From: CANDOC01 sp965261725
GTDB taxonomy: Bacteria > Pseudomonadota > Gammaproteobacteria > Pseudomonadales > Endozoicomonadaceae
Assembly: GCA_965261725.1 (NCBI GenBank)
Contig: CBDHDU010000012.1
Coordinates: 302,140 to 366,139, forward strand
DNA length: 64,000 nucleotides
Direction of reading: 5' to 3'
In this document: in pieces, positions 1-8,453 of the stretch
Position numbering within the stretch: the first letter of the stretch is position 1
Layout of the letters: every line of letters begins with the position of its first letter
Translations under genes and position numbers: made by a program
Notes under the pieces: generated by a model
Seen by the model: only the letters and a program-made list of their open reading frames with translations
Databases searched by the model: none
What the model was told of the DNA's origin: nothing

Positions 1-623
1 CTCAACATTCCGTACTTACCAGCCTGAGTCATTGCCGCTGCAAGAATATACGGCCGGTATTCGGCACCCGTCAGTTTTAACAAAGTTTCATTAACCAAAA
101 GAGTCCGCTTGTCATCCGGCCAGCACGATTGCACTCTAAAAATAAGATCAACAGCGAGCCTGGCTTCTTCAGGTGTTCTTACCCCCTCGCTGCAGTCAAA
201 GAAAGTATCCAGACACTGAAATTGTTGATCAACAGTCATAATTCTTAATAGCCTGGCAAGACCATCAAGATCAGAATTCAACATTTTCAACATATCAGAT
301 CCACCGCGATGAGCATCTGCTTTCATCGCATCGCAGACCTTCTGAGGGTCAAGTTTTTTTGAGTAGGCCAGTTTCTTAAGCTTGTTTCGACTAAAAAAAC
401 TGCCTCGTTTTTTCATTGCGCCTGAGGTCTGCCTTCTACCCAGACTGGCAGCTTCATATCCTTGCTTTGATTCCAGTGTTGGTTTCACCTGCTCAGAAAC
501 CGCCTGAGCGGACTTGTTCCCAAACCTGCTTTTTAGCTTCTTTAGATTTCTTTTAAACCAACCGTCCTGAGTATCTAACCTAACAGCCGCATGAGAAGCT
601 TCTGAACGCTTAAACCACCCCAT
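1..623 (-). CDS. Partial hypothetical protein (C-terminal end lies outside the window)
   Basis: An open frame on the minus strand starts at an ATG at 623 and runs without a stop to base 1, giving at least 207 residues. The start is preceded by AAGGAT seven or so bases upstream, an acceptable ribosome binding site. The protein begins MGWFKRSEASHAAV, is rich in Lys and Arg in its first 100 residues, and has no signal peptide or membrane segment. The later part looks helical (DGLARLLRIMTVDQQFQCLDT), with scattered Cys. I do not recognise a family. It lies downstream of dnaJ in the same direction but beyond a terminator, so it is probably a separate transcription unit. Confidence 0.7.
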   Translation of the reverse strand, partial: MGWFKRSEASHAAVRLDTQDGWFKRNLKKLKSRFGNKSAQAVSEQVKPTLESKQGYEAASLGRRQTSGAMKKRGSFFSRNKLKKLAYSKKLDPQKVCDAMKADAHRGGSDMLKMLNSDLDGLARLLRIMTVDQQFQCLDTFFDCSEGVRTPEEARLAVDLIFRVQSCWPDDKRTLLVNETLLKLTGAEYRPYILAAAMTQAGKYGML

Positions 624-698
624 CCAAATATCCTTATTCTTTGGGCTTTATTATTTGAGATTAGACAATTTGGTTTATTGGCAATAAAAGACAGGCAC

Positions 699-732
699 AA
701 AAAAAGCGGTACTCTTGCAAGCACCGCTTTTC
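699..732 (-). terminator. Rho-independent terminator after dnaJ
   Basis: On the minus strand AAAAGCGGT and ACCGCTTTT form a 9-bp stem around a 12-base loop, followed by a T-run. It sits 20 bases beyond the dnaJ stop and would end the dnaK-dnaJ transcript. Confidence 0.85.
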
Positions 733-751
733 GATTCAAACCGCCACAGTA

Positions 752-1900
752 TCAGCCAGTCATATCGTCAAAGAACTGTTTCACACCATCAAAGAACGAT
801 GCTTTCTTCGGAGACTGTTTGCCATGACCTTCTGATTCGAAAGTAGCCTGCAGCTCTTCCATCAGCTCTTTCTGGCGCTTGGTGAGGTTAACCGGCGTTT
901 CAACAGTCACACGACACATCAGGTCGCCCGCACTGCCACCACGTACCGGGGTTACACCCTTACCGCGCAGACGGAACAATTTACCGGTCTGGGTTTCTTC
1001 AGGGATCTTCAATTTGACGCGACCATCCAGCGTCGGTACTTCCAGCTCACCACCCAGCGCAGCATCAACAAAGGAAATCGGCACATCACAGTACAGATGC
1101 TTGCCGTCACGCTGGAAGATCGCGTGTTCAGCCACTTCAACCTGGACATACAGATCACCGGCCGGACCACCATTAACGCCTGCTTCGCCTTCACCGGCCA
1201 GACGAATACGGTCACCAGTATCCACACCCGCCGGAATCTTGACCGCCAAAGTTTTGTATTCTTTGGTACGACCATGACCATGACAGTCACGGCAAGGGTC
1301 TTTCACAATCTTGCCGCTGCCGTGACAGTCCGGGCAGGCCTGCTGTACAGAGAAGAAGCCCTGCTGCATGCGAACCTGGCCATGACCACCACAGGTGCCA
1401 CAGGTCGCAGGCTTGGTACCTTTCTTGGCACCGGAACCCAGGCAGCTCTTACATTCCACCAGCGTGGGAATGCGGATTTCTTTGTTGCAACCGCGAACCG
1501 CTTCTTCCAGTGTCAGGTCAAGAGAGTAACGCAGATCAGCGCCACGCTGTGCTGCATTGGCACGACCACCACCGCCGCCTCCGCCGCCGCCGAAGATATC
1601 ACCGAAAACATCACCGAAAATATCGCTGAAGCCACCGGCACCACCAAAACCACCAGCACCGGCTCCCATATTCGGGTCAACACCTGCGTGACCATACTGG
1701 TCGTAGGCTGAACGCTTCTGCGGATCAGACAGGATCTCAAACGCTTCGTTAACTTCCTTAAACTGATCTTCAGCTGCTTTATCATCCGGGTTACGGTCCG
1801 GGTGATACTTCATCGCCATCCGGCGATAAGCGCGCTTAATTTCCTTATCCGAAGCTCCACGCTCAACATCCAGAACTTCGTAGTAATCACGCTTTGACAT
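752..1900 (-). CDS. dnaJ: Chaperone protein DnaJ
   Basis: This is the Hsp40 co-chaperone that delivers substrates to DnaK and stimulates its ATPase. The 382-residue length is typical. The J-domain (about residues 1-70) has the HPD motif at 33-35. A Gly/Phe-rich linker with a poly-Gly tract follows. The central zinc-binding domain has four CxxCxGxG-type repeats (CKSCLGSG, CGTCGGHG, CPDCHGSG, CRDCHGHG), and a C-terminal substrate-binding region completes the family architecture. The start is the ATG at 1900, with AAAGG upstream. It lies downstream of dnaK in the same direction, separated by 158 bases that contain a large stem-loop. It is probably transcribed from the heat-shock promoter ahead of dnaK. 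Confidence 0.98.
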   Translation of the reverse strand: MSKRDYYEVLDVERGASDKEIKRAYRRMAMKYHPDRNPDDKAAEDQFKEVNEAFEILSDPQKRSAYDQYGHAGVDPNMGAGAGGFGGAGGFSDIFGDVFGDIFGGGGGGGGGRANAAQRGADLRYSLDLTLEEAVRGCNKEIRIPTLVECKSCLGSGAKKGTKPATCGTCGGHGQVRMQQGFFSVQQACPDCHGSGKIVKDPCRDCHGHGRTKEYKTLAVKIPAGVDTGDRIRLAGEGEAGVNGGPAGDLYVQVEVAEHAIFQRDGKHLYCDVPISFVDAALGGELEVPTLDGRVKLKIPEETQTGKLFRLRGKGVTPVRGGSAGDLMCRVTVETPVNLTKRQKELMEELQATFESEGHGKQSPKKASFFDGVKQFFDDMTG

Positions 1901-1920
1901 AATATGAGAAACCTTTACAA

Positions 1921-1980
1921 CAACGCGGGAGGCCAGTTACCTGAGGAATTTCATCATCAGTTCCTGATGCTCCCGCGTTG
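1921..1980 (-). promoter_or_regulatory. Compound stem-loop in the dnaK-dnaJ intergenic region
   Basis: An 11-bp perfect inverted repeat (CAACGCGGGAG at 1921-1931 and CTCCCGCGTTG at 1970-1980) encloses a second small hairpin (CATCAG at 1955-1960, CTGATG at 1964-1969). There is no T-run after it on the minus strand, so it is not a standard terminator. It begins 21 bases upstream of the dnaJ start and close to its ribosome binding site, so it could affect mRNA stability or dnaJ translation. That role is inference. Confidence 0.5.
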
Positions 1981-2058
1981 CGGCGCCAGACGCCTTATCC
2001 GCTTGCAGCGACCCGGTTCGCCGGGCACCTGTACTTATTTAGTTAGAAATATTCGCGA

Positions 2059-4008
2059 TTACTTGCGATCTTCCTTAACTTCTTCGAACTCAGCGTCAAC
2101 AGCGTCAGCACCGGCGTGAGAAGTTTCTTCCTGCTTGGCACCGGCACCTGCGCCACCAGCAGCACCCATGTCCGGACCCGCCTGCTGAGCCTGTTCAGCG
2201 TACAGCTTCTGTGCCAGAGTTGCGGAAGCGTCAGACAGTACTTTAGTCTTGGCTTCGATATCGTCCTTGTTGTCGCCCTTCAGTGCTTCTTCCAGCTCTT
2301 TAGCAGCGGACTCAATCGCATTCTTCTCTTCTTCAGTCGCCTTGTCACCGGCTTCTTCCAGAGTTTTGCGAGTAGCGTGAACCAGACTGTCACCGGTGTT
2401 ACGGGCAGTTGCCAGTTCTTCAAACTTGCGATCTTCCTCAGCGTTAGCTTCGGCGTCTTTCACCATTTGATCGATTTCATCATCGCTCAGACCGGAAGAA
2501 GCCTGAATCTTGATGGACTGCTCTTTACCAGTCGCCTTGTCTTTGGCAGATACGTGCAGGATACCGTTGGCATCGATGTCGAAGCTGACTTCGATCTGTG
2601 GCATGCCACGTGGAGACGGTGGAATGTCAGTCAGGTTGAACTGACCCAGAGACTTGTTGTTCATCGCCTGCTTGCGCTCACCCTGCAGCACGTGAATGGT
2701 CACGGCATTCTGGTTGTCTTCAGCAGTAGAAAACACCTGGGACTTCTTGGTCGGGATAGTGGTGTTCTTTTCGATCAGCGGAGTCATCACACCGCCCATG
2801 GTTTCGATACCCAGCGTCAGCGGGCTAACGTCCAGCAGCAGTACGTCGGTCTTGTCACCGGACAGTACGCCACCCTGCAGCGCAGCACCCATGGCTACCG
2901 CTTCGTCAGGGTTTACGTCACGACGGGCTTCCTTACCGAAGAACTCAGCAACCTTCTGCTGAACCATTGGCATACGGGTCTGACCACCCACCAGAATCAC
3001 TTCGTCGATATCAGAGAAGTCCAGATCAGCATCTTTCAGTGCAGTGCGGCAAGGTTCGATAGAACGCAGAACCAAGTCTTCAACCAGCGCTTCCAGCTTG
3101 GCACGGGTTACTTTAACGTTCAGGTGCTTAGGACCGGTTGCATCTGCAGTGATGTACGGCAGGTTAACGTCGGTCTGCTGAGCAGAAGACAGTTCGATCT
3201 TGGCTTTTTCAGCCGCTTCTTTCAGACGCTGCATCGTCAGTGCATCACCTTTCAGGTCGATGCCCTGGTCTTTCTTGAATTCGTCGGCGAGGTAATCGAT
3301 CATGCGCATGTCGAAGTCTTCACCACCCAGGAAGGTGTCACCGTTGGTGGACAGCACTTCAAACTGGTGCTCGCCGTCAACGTCAGCAATTTCGATAATG
3401 GAGATATCGAAGGTACCACCACCCAGGTCGTATACGGCAACAGTCTGATCACCGGCTTTTTTGTCAACACCGTAAGCCAGTGCCGCTGCAGTCGGCTCGT
3501 TGATGATACGCTTAACGTCCAGACCGGCGATGCGGCCAGCATCTTTGGTCGCCTGACGCTGGGAGTCGTTGAAGTAAGCCGGTACGGTTACAACCGCTTC
3601 GGTCACTTCTTCGCCGAGGTAGTCTTCGGCGGTTTTCTTCATTTTCTTCAGGATTTCAGCAGAGATTTGCTGAGGGGCTTTTTTGTCACCCTTGGCTTCA
3701 ACCCAGGCATCGCCATTGTCAGCTTTCAGAATTTTGTAAGGCACCATTTCGATGTCTTTCTGAACTTCGGCATCTTCAAAACGACGGCCGATCAGACGTT
3801 TGATCGCAAACAGGGTGTTAGCCGGGTTAGTAACGGCCTGACGCTTGGCTGGCTGACCTACCAGAATCTCACCATCGTCGGTGTAGGCGATGATGGAAGG
3901 AGTCGTACGCGCACCTTCAGCGTTTTCAATCACCTTCATGCTCTCGCCATCCATGATGGATACGCAGGAGTTAGTGGTGCCCAGGTCGATACCGATGATC
4001 TTGCCCAT
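2059..4008 (-). CDS. dnaK: Chaperone protein DnaK (Hsp70)
   Basis: ATP-dependent Hsp70 chaperone that folds nascent and stress-damaged proteins with DnaJ and GrpE. The N-terminal ATPase domain opens with GKIIGIDLGTTNS and has the second phosphate-binding motif YDLGGGTFDIS. The substrate-binding domain and helical lid follow, ending FEEVKEDRK, the usual bacterial tail. I place the start at the ATG at 4008 (649 residues). A TTG two codons earlier would leave only 4 bases to the GGAG at 4019-4022, whereas the ATG leaves 10. The gene sits between grpE and dnaJ in the conserved order and has its own sigma-32-like promoter. Confidence 0.98.
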   Translation of the reverse strand: MGKIIGIDLGTTNSCVSIMDGESMKVIENAEGARTTPSIIAYTDDGEILVGQPAKRQAVTNPANTLFAIKRLIGRRFEDAEVQKDIEMVPYKILKADNGDAWVEAKGDKKAPQQISAEILKKMKKTAEDYLGEEVTEAVVTVPAYFNDSQRQATKDAGRIAGLDVKRIINEPTAAALAYGVDKKAGDQTVAVYDLGGGTFDISIIEIADVDGEHQFEVLSTNGDTFLGGEDFDMRMIDYLADEFKKDQGIDLKGDALTMQRLKEAAEKAKIELSSAQQTDVNLPYITADATGPKHLNVKVTRAKLEALVEDLVLRSIEPCRTALKDADLDFSDIDEVILVGGQTRMPMVQQKVAEFFGKEARRDVNPDEAVAMGAALQGGVLSGDKTDVLLLDVSPLTLGIETMGGVMTPLIEKNTTIPTKKSQVFSTAEDNQNAVTIHVLQGERKQAMNNKSLGQFNLTDIPPSPRGMPQIEVSFDIDANGILHVSAKDKATGKEQSIKIQASSGLSDDEIDQMVKDAEANAEEDRKFEELATARNTGDSLVHATRKTLEEAGDKATEEEKNAIESAAKELEEALKGDNKDDIEAKTKVLSDASATLAQKLYAEQAQQAGPDMGAAGGAGAGAKQEETSHAGADAVDAEFEEVKEDRK

Positions 4009-4127
4009 TTTCAAATTTCTCCAGTCTTGATCTGGTGTCCGGTTTTGCCGGTCACCATTACTGCAATCTGTTCCTGATCCGGCTCATCTCGATGATGGCC
4101 GGGGCATTTAATCTCTGTTTGCATTGC

Positions 4128-4156
4128 TATATGGGAGCGTTTAAAACGTTTTCAAC
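4128..4156 (-). promoter_or_regulatory. Sigma-32 heat-shock promoter of dnaK
   Basis: On the minus strand a -35 element GTTGAAA (4156-4150) is followed by a 14-base spacer and a -10 element CCCATATA (4135-4128). This is close to the RpoH consensus (CTTGAAA, then CCCCATNT). It lies about 120 bases upstream of the dnaK start. The call is by motif only. Confidence 0.75.
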
Positions 4157-4191
4157 CCCGATGAATGCAAATTGTGAATTTTTTTACTAAA

Positions 4192-4851
4192 TCAGTTGGA
4201 AACCACAACCATCGCCGGACGCACCAGACGGCCGTTCAGCAGGAAGCCTTTCTGGAATACATTCATCACGGTATTCGGTTCCATATCCGGGTTAGGCAGC
4301 ATGGACATGGCTTCATGCTTCTGTGGGTCAAATGGCTCGCCAATCGGGTTGATGGCTTCAACACCGTGCTTCTTCAGGGAGTCCATAAACAGGTTCAGGG
4401 TCATTTCGATCCCTTCACGCATGGCCTTCACGCTTTCATCATCAGCCGGGATGGTTTCCAGCGCACGATCCAGACTGTCGACAACCGGCAGCATGTCTTT
4501 GGCAAATTTTTCAACGCTGAATTTATGGGCTTTTTCCACATCCAGCTGGGCGCGGCGACGAACGTTCTGCATATCAGCCTGGGCTCGCAGTACCTGATCG
4601 CGAGCTTTGTCCAGTTCAGCCAGAGCAGAGGTCAGTTCTTTCTGCATGGTTTCACCAACTTCAGCTTCGCTGGTTTCTTCTGCAGCCGCTTCAGCTTTTT
4701 CTTCAGCAGCAGTTTCCTGAGTTTCAGTTTCCTGAACCGGAGCTTCTTCAGCCGGGGCTTCTGTCGCGTCTACAGCGATTTCTTCCTGAGCAACCTTTTC
4801 CTCTGGTGCTTCTTTAATACTTTCAGCCTTAACCTTCTGCTCGTCACTCAT
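4192..4851 (-). CDS. grpE: Nucleotide exchange factor GrpE
   Basis: GrpE releases ADP from DnaK and resets its cycle. The protein is 219 residues from the ATG at 4851, which has GGGAG eight bases upstream. A longer TTG-initiated form (4866) is less likely. The first 70 residues are low-complexity and acidic (Glu/Ala/Thr). They are followed by the coiled-coil region (ELTSALAELDKARDQVLRAQADMQNVRRR) and the C-terminal beta domain with the family signature around NPIGEPFDPQKHEAMSM and GRLVRPAMVVVS. It is upstream of dnaK in the same direction, with a separate heat-shock promoter on each gene. Confidence 0.97.
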   Translation of the reverse strand: MSDEQKVKAESIKEAPEEKVAQEEIAVDATEAPAEEAPVQETETQETAAEEKAEAAAEETSEAEVGETMQKELTSALAELDKARDQVLRAQADMQNVRRRAQLDVEKAHKFSVEKFAKDMLPVVDSLDRALETIPADDESVKAMREGIEMTLNLFMDSLKKHGVEAINPIGEPFDPQKHEAMSMLPNPDMEPNTVMNVFQKGFLLNGRLVRPAMVVVSN

Positions 4852-4930
4852 TCCTGCTTCTCCCAAAAACCGGTTGTCATAACAGCTTGTGATATTCGTT
4901 ATCCAAGCTGTTAAAAATTAACTGAAGCGA

Positions 4931-4959
4931 TATATGGGGATGGGAGCAAAAGATTCAAG
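4931..4959 (-). promoter_or_regulatory. Sigma-32 heat-shock promoter of grpE
   Basis: On the minus strand CTTGAAT (4959-4953) is followed by a 14-base spacer and CCCATATA (4938-4931). The -10 box and spacer length are identical to those at dnaK, which strengthens both calls. It lies about 80 bases upstream of the grpE start. Confidence 0.75.
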
Positions 4960-4985
4960 GATTACTACAAAATTTTAATTCTCAA

Positions 4986-6134
4986 TTAGTTTGTCTCCAT
5001 CCCAAAAAAGTTAAAGCCGGTTGGGTTTTGCTGAAAATACCCTGATTGGCTAGACATCAATTTCTTGGAGGATCGCCTTCTAACCAGTTTTCGTAAGCTT
5101 TCCGAATCCTGAGACTGCGAAAGAGTACGCTCCCTCCTGCGCTGAAACTCATCCTTTTCACAAACCCTTAGTTGATAATGGAGCCGAGATCCATTGCACT
5201 CAATTTCGAACTCTATTGTTTGTCCTGTAGAGAAGTATGTGTGGTCTGAGCATGCGGACCAAAAGGTTAAAATATGACCATTCTGACTATATTTTACAAC
5301 TCTGCACTGCGTCGGAATGGTTTCATTCTCCAGATCCCCTTCCCGCTCTAATACCAGCTCTCTATTTGCAGTTGAATCATGAGCTTTGCAAGCCAGTACT
5401 GAAGCATTTTCAGTGAAAACTACAGACATGGTTGATAAAACTGCATCTCCACCCGATAGCAGTACACTCTTCTGCCTGCCAAGAGGAAAGTGTTCTATAC
5501 AGCCTCCAGAAAACTTTTCTATCAACCCGGAAACATCTACTTTCTTTTTTTGATTTATAACGAATCCTGAGGTGCCGGACTTCTCAAGATAAAAAAACTG
5601 ACATGAATGCTTTAGCTCCAGTGACGCCTCCTGATTATCCTCCATTGCGCTGTCAGCAGAAGCATGAGTAGTAACTTTAAGTCGCTGGCAACCCAACGAA
5701 ACATCTATGACTGTATTCTTTCCGTTCCAATAAACGGATTCGGAATAAATATAAGGATACTCCCTCACGTCTGAAGACAATCGGTCAAAACCCGGTATAG
5801 GTACGTTAATTGTTGTTTCCATAAGTATCTGATGAAATTTTGTATCTGCCAGAGAAGCCTCTCCCCCCAATTCTTCAACTTGCTCCTTAGGTGCAAGAAG
5901 TACTGTGCCGTCATCCTCTACATCCCCAGTGAAGAAATAGTCACCAAACAAACACCTCTGAACGGCATGTCCAGCCGACTGCCACTTCCCTTCACGAACT
6001 TTATATGTAACATCATAAATCGCCGAATTGGTCGCGTGCCCGATCGGCATCAGCACACAAACAACGATTACCACACAAATGCGTAAAAGATTATCTTTCA
6101 AGGCAGACACTCCACATGTTTGATTCTTGTTCAT
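4986..6134 (-). CDS. Hypothetical exported protein
   Basis: I do not recognise this gene. The frame is open from 6239, but I prefer the ATG at 6134 (about 382 residues). It opens MNKNQTCGVSALKDNLL, followed by a hydrophobic stretch (LLRICVVIVVCVLMPIGHA) that fits a signal peptide or N-terminal anchor. Starting there also leaves room for promoters between it and the divergent fds operon. The mature part has scattered Cys and beta-rich character, with an Arg-rich patch near the C-terminus (RRRERTLSQSQDSESLRKLVRRRSSKK). It lies between grpE and the formate dehydrogenase genes, in accessory DNA absent from the usual grpE-recN arrangement. It could be an exported host-interaction protein, but nothing in the sequence proves this. 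Confidence 0.6.
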   Translation of the reverse strand: MNKNQTCGVSALKDNLLRICVVIVVCVLMPIGHATNSAIYDVTYKVREGKWQSAGHAVQRCLFGDYFFTGDVEDDGTVLLAPKEQVEELGGEASLADTKFHQILMETTINVPIPGFDRLSSDVREYPYIYSESVYWNGKNTVIDVSLGCQRLKVTTHASADSAMEDNQEASLELKHSCQFFYLEKSGTSGFVINQKKKVDVSGLIEKFSGGCIEHFPLGRQKSVLLSGGDAVLSTMSVVFTENASVLACKAHDSTANRELVLEREGDLENETIPTQCRVVKYSQNGHILTFWSACSDHTYFSTGQTIEFEIECNGSRLHYQLRVCEKDEFQRRRERTLSQSQDSESLRKLVRRRSSKKLMSSQSGYFQQNPTGFNFFGMETN

Positions 6135-6225
6135 CGAAAGCCTGTTCAAGTGCCTGTAAATATAATGCCTACTACAGGCTACGCTAGGAGCTGTTGAAAC
6201 GCTCAAAAAATAAACAGCCAAAACA

Positions 6226-6876
6226 GTGCGTATTTTCAAAACGAAGAAGAAAACTTTATTGACCTACGCCACAGCAACCGACACCAGAAACCTCATAAGC
6301 TCTCAGCCTTGCATACCCCCCTATCAAATCGCGATAACAGCACCCCATGCTGTTAACGAAAACAAAAGCACAGAGGAGTCCGGCCAGAACATAACAGAAA
6401 AACCTGCAATTCTGATAAGCGATATTCAGAGCATTCTGGAAAAGCTGCAGGACAAGCCCGGCGCACTGCTACCTATTCTCCACGCCATACAAGATCATTA
6501 TGGTTTTATTCCCGATGTTTCCGTGCCGATGATCGCAGATGCACTGAACATCTCTAAAGCCGATGTTCACGGCGTTATTACCTTTTACCACTTTTTCCGG
6601 GATACCCGGGGTGGCAAAACCACATTGCATGTCTGCCGCGCAGAAGCCTGCCAGGCAAATGGCTCACGGGAGCTGGAAGCGCATATCAAAAACAAGCTGG
6701 GTATCGATTACCACCAAACCACCCAGGACGGCGCTGTTTCTCTTGAACCGGTTTACTGCTTGGGCAACTGCACCTGTGGCTCGAACCTCAGAACCGGCGA
6801 TGATATTCATGCCCGTATGACGCCTGAACGCGTCGACGAGCTATTGTCTGAGCTGGCTACGGAGCTCACAGCATGA
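6226..6876 (+). CDS. fdsG: NAD-dependent formate dehydrogenase gamma subunit (NuoE-like)
   Basis: This is the small [2Fe-2S] subunit of soluble NAD+-dependent formate dehydrogenase (formate to CO2 with NADH), homologous to complex I NuoE. The thioredoxin-like ferredoxin ligands are visible as C137-x4-C142 (VCRAEACQ) and C178-x3-C182 (YCLGNC). The helical bundle around QDHYGFIP and ISKADVHGVITFYHFF is typical. The start is uncertain. The frame opens with a GTG at 6226, but the conserved region begins near residue 55 and no good ATG precedes it, so the real start may be further in. Its stop overlaps the fdsB start by ATGA, showing an operon fdsG-fdsB-fdsA-fdhD-fdsD. The gene itself is intact although its partners are broken. 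Confidence 0.85.
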   Translation: MRIFKTKKKTLLTYATATDTRNLISSQPCIPPYQIAITAPHAVNENKSTEESGQNITEKPAILISDIQSILEKLQDKPGALLPILHAIQDHYGFIPDVSVPMIADALNISKADVHGVITFYHFFRDTRGGKTTLHVCRAEACQANGSRELEAHIKNKLGIDYHQTTQDGAVSLEPVYCLGNCTCGSNLRTGDDIHARMTPERVDELLSELATELTA

Positions 6877-6961
6877 GCAGCATCAAGGTTTATGTCCCGA
6901 CCGATACCACATCCGTATCACTTGGCGCAGACAAAGTTGCACAAGCAATTACCGAACAGGC

Positions 6962-8453
6962 CAGGGCGAAACCTTGGAAGGTTCCATCGTGCTAAAGAAT
7001 AAATTCCAGTACTCATCAGCATTTATTATTGGCAATAAATAGCTCAATTTTTCTATGTCGCGCCGCAATGCTACATTTATGGCTCAAAATACTGAATTTG
7101 ATACAAGTCACTACCTCTTCATTTGAGAAGATATGAATAAACCTTTTTTTCGCTCTGATGCCGTTCAGCGAACCTTTTGCTCAGAGAAATGAACACTCCC
7201 TAATTAACTCAGCTCGGTACTCTTCATCGAGCCCTGCCAGCTCTATCCTGCGGTTCATGCTTTTCTTAGGGAAGCGATCACTCTGATTGTGAGCATTGAA
7301 ACAACAGCGCCTAACAGTGGCTAAGTTCTTTACGGCAGTGCGCTCATGGATTTTTGACGCATCTTCGGCAAAGCTGACATCGAGTTTCCAGTGCTGGCCA
7401 TTCTCGATGCACCAATGAGCCCGAACACTCTCCAGCACGCTTTGAGCAGGCATTTCCCGACTCATAATGTAACAATGCAACTCTGTCGTTTGTATCGAAT
7501 GGATCAGTCGATCTCTCTGAATGACAGCAAACTGAGTCAGTTTTGCCCATTCATTATCAGGATCAATCTCTGAAACGTCATTAAACACCCAGCAACGACG
7601 GTGTTCCTGACGATTACGGCTTTGCTCTTCTGTTTCTGCAAAAAAAACATTGGCATCAGTAGGCTCCGGGTCTTTCGGATGATCTTCGATGTGCTTTGTA
7701 AACACTTTCTCTATGTTTTTACAAAGCGTGGGTTGATTATTCTTGGCGCAGATTAGATAGTCTGCCTTTTTGTCCACGATCTTCTGACAGATGTCTTTCT
7801 GACAACCCATGGCGTCACTCGTTATCAGGCATCCTTCTACCACCAACATGTCCAGAATTTCTGGGATAGCAGTAATCTCATTGGATTTCCTCTCAACGGG
7901 AGTAAACCCTAATATCAGGCTGAGTTTGGCGCTGTAAGCACTGACGATATGAACCATTTTTTTACCCTTAGCGGGGCGCGATCCCCTCAGCGCCTTACCA
8001 TCAATAGCTATAACGTCGTCTATATCCTGCTTATTGTTATTGTCTGGCTCGTCGTTTGCCTGATCATCAATTCTGGCAACGACATCCTGCATCCAATCAA
8101 TAAAGAGCTGCATGAACGCTTTGGAGTTAATCATCATGCATACTTTCTCGATAGTGTGGTGCGAAGGCATGCCCCAGCGGTAAGGGAAGAACTGACGAAA
8201 CCAAGTGAGGTTGTAGCTGCCAAAATTAGCCATGCTTTCCCACTCGTTGTAGCCACTTAAGACGCTGGCGTAAACGATAAATAGAACTTCTGGCAGCGAG
8301 TAGGTGATGTGAATAGCGCTACGCGAATCACTTAATGTCTGGAATCTATCGGTTATAGGCGTACAAGCAGGCATCCGATTAACCTCTTTTAAGGATAGAA
8401 AGAGGATGGATCATAAATTCGTGTACGTTAGTTTTAATGAAGCTTTCGCCCTG
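6962..8453 (-). mobile_element. ISAs1-family insertion sequence inside fdsB
   Basis: A complete 1,492-bp element. The ends are inverted repeats starting CAGGGCGAAA, typical of ISAs1-family termini. It is flanked by a perfect 10-bp target duplication, CCGAACAGGC, at 6952-6961 and 8454-8463. One intact transposase gene occupies most of it on the minus strand. The clean duplication indicates a recent insertion. Confidence 0.95.
7181..8374 (-). CDS. ISAs1-family transposase
   Basis: A 397-residue DDE transposase that appears intact. Family marks include the N-terminal YNEWESMANFG...FRQFFPY region, the first catalytic block IAIDGKALRGS, the second around LITSDAMGCQKDICQKIVDKKADYLICAKNNQ, and a C-terminal ENGQHWKLDVSFAEDASKIH block carrying the catalytic Glu. 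It faces against the fds operon it interrupts. An intact copy of this family could also mobilise the related MITE at 25736-25910 (inference). Confidence 0.95.
   Translation of the reverse strand: MPACTPITDRFQTLSDSRSAIHITYSLPEVLFIVYASVLSGYNEWESMANFGSYNLTWFRQFFPYRWGMPSHHTIEKVCMMINSKAFMQLFIDWMQDVVARIDDQANDEPDNNNKQDIDDVIAIDGKALRGSRPAKGKKMVHIVSAYSAKLSLILGFTPVERKSNEITAIPEILDMLVVEGCLITSDAMGCQKDICQKIVDKKADYLICAKNNQPTLCKNIEKVFTKHIEDHPKDPEPTDANVFFAETEEQSRNRQEHRRCWVFNDVSEIDPDNEWAKLTQFAVIQRDRLIHSIQTTELHCYIMSREMPAQSVLESVRAHWCIENGQHWKLDVSFAEDASKIHERTAVKNLATVRRCCFNAHNQSDRFPKKSMNRRIELAGLDEEYRAELIRECSFL

Noticed and set aside
4012..4014. TTG as dnaK start
   Set aside because: It would leave only four bases to the GGAG, and the family starts at MGKIIGID, which is the ATG at 4008.
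2116..4077. 653-codon plus-strand frame opposite dnaK, and similar long frames opposite dnaJ, hsdR and the aldehyde dehydrogenase
   Set aside because: These are antisense shadows of GC-biased real genes, with no family features and no ribosome binding sites.
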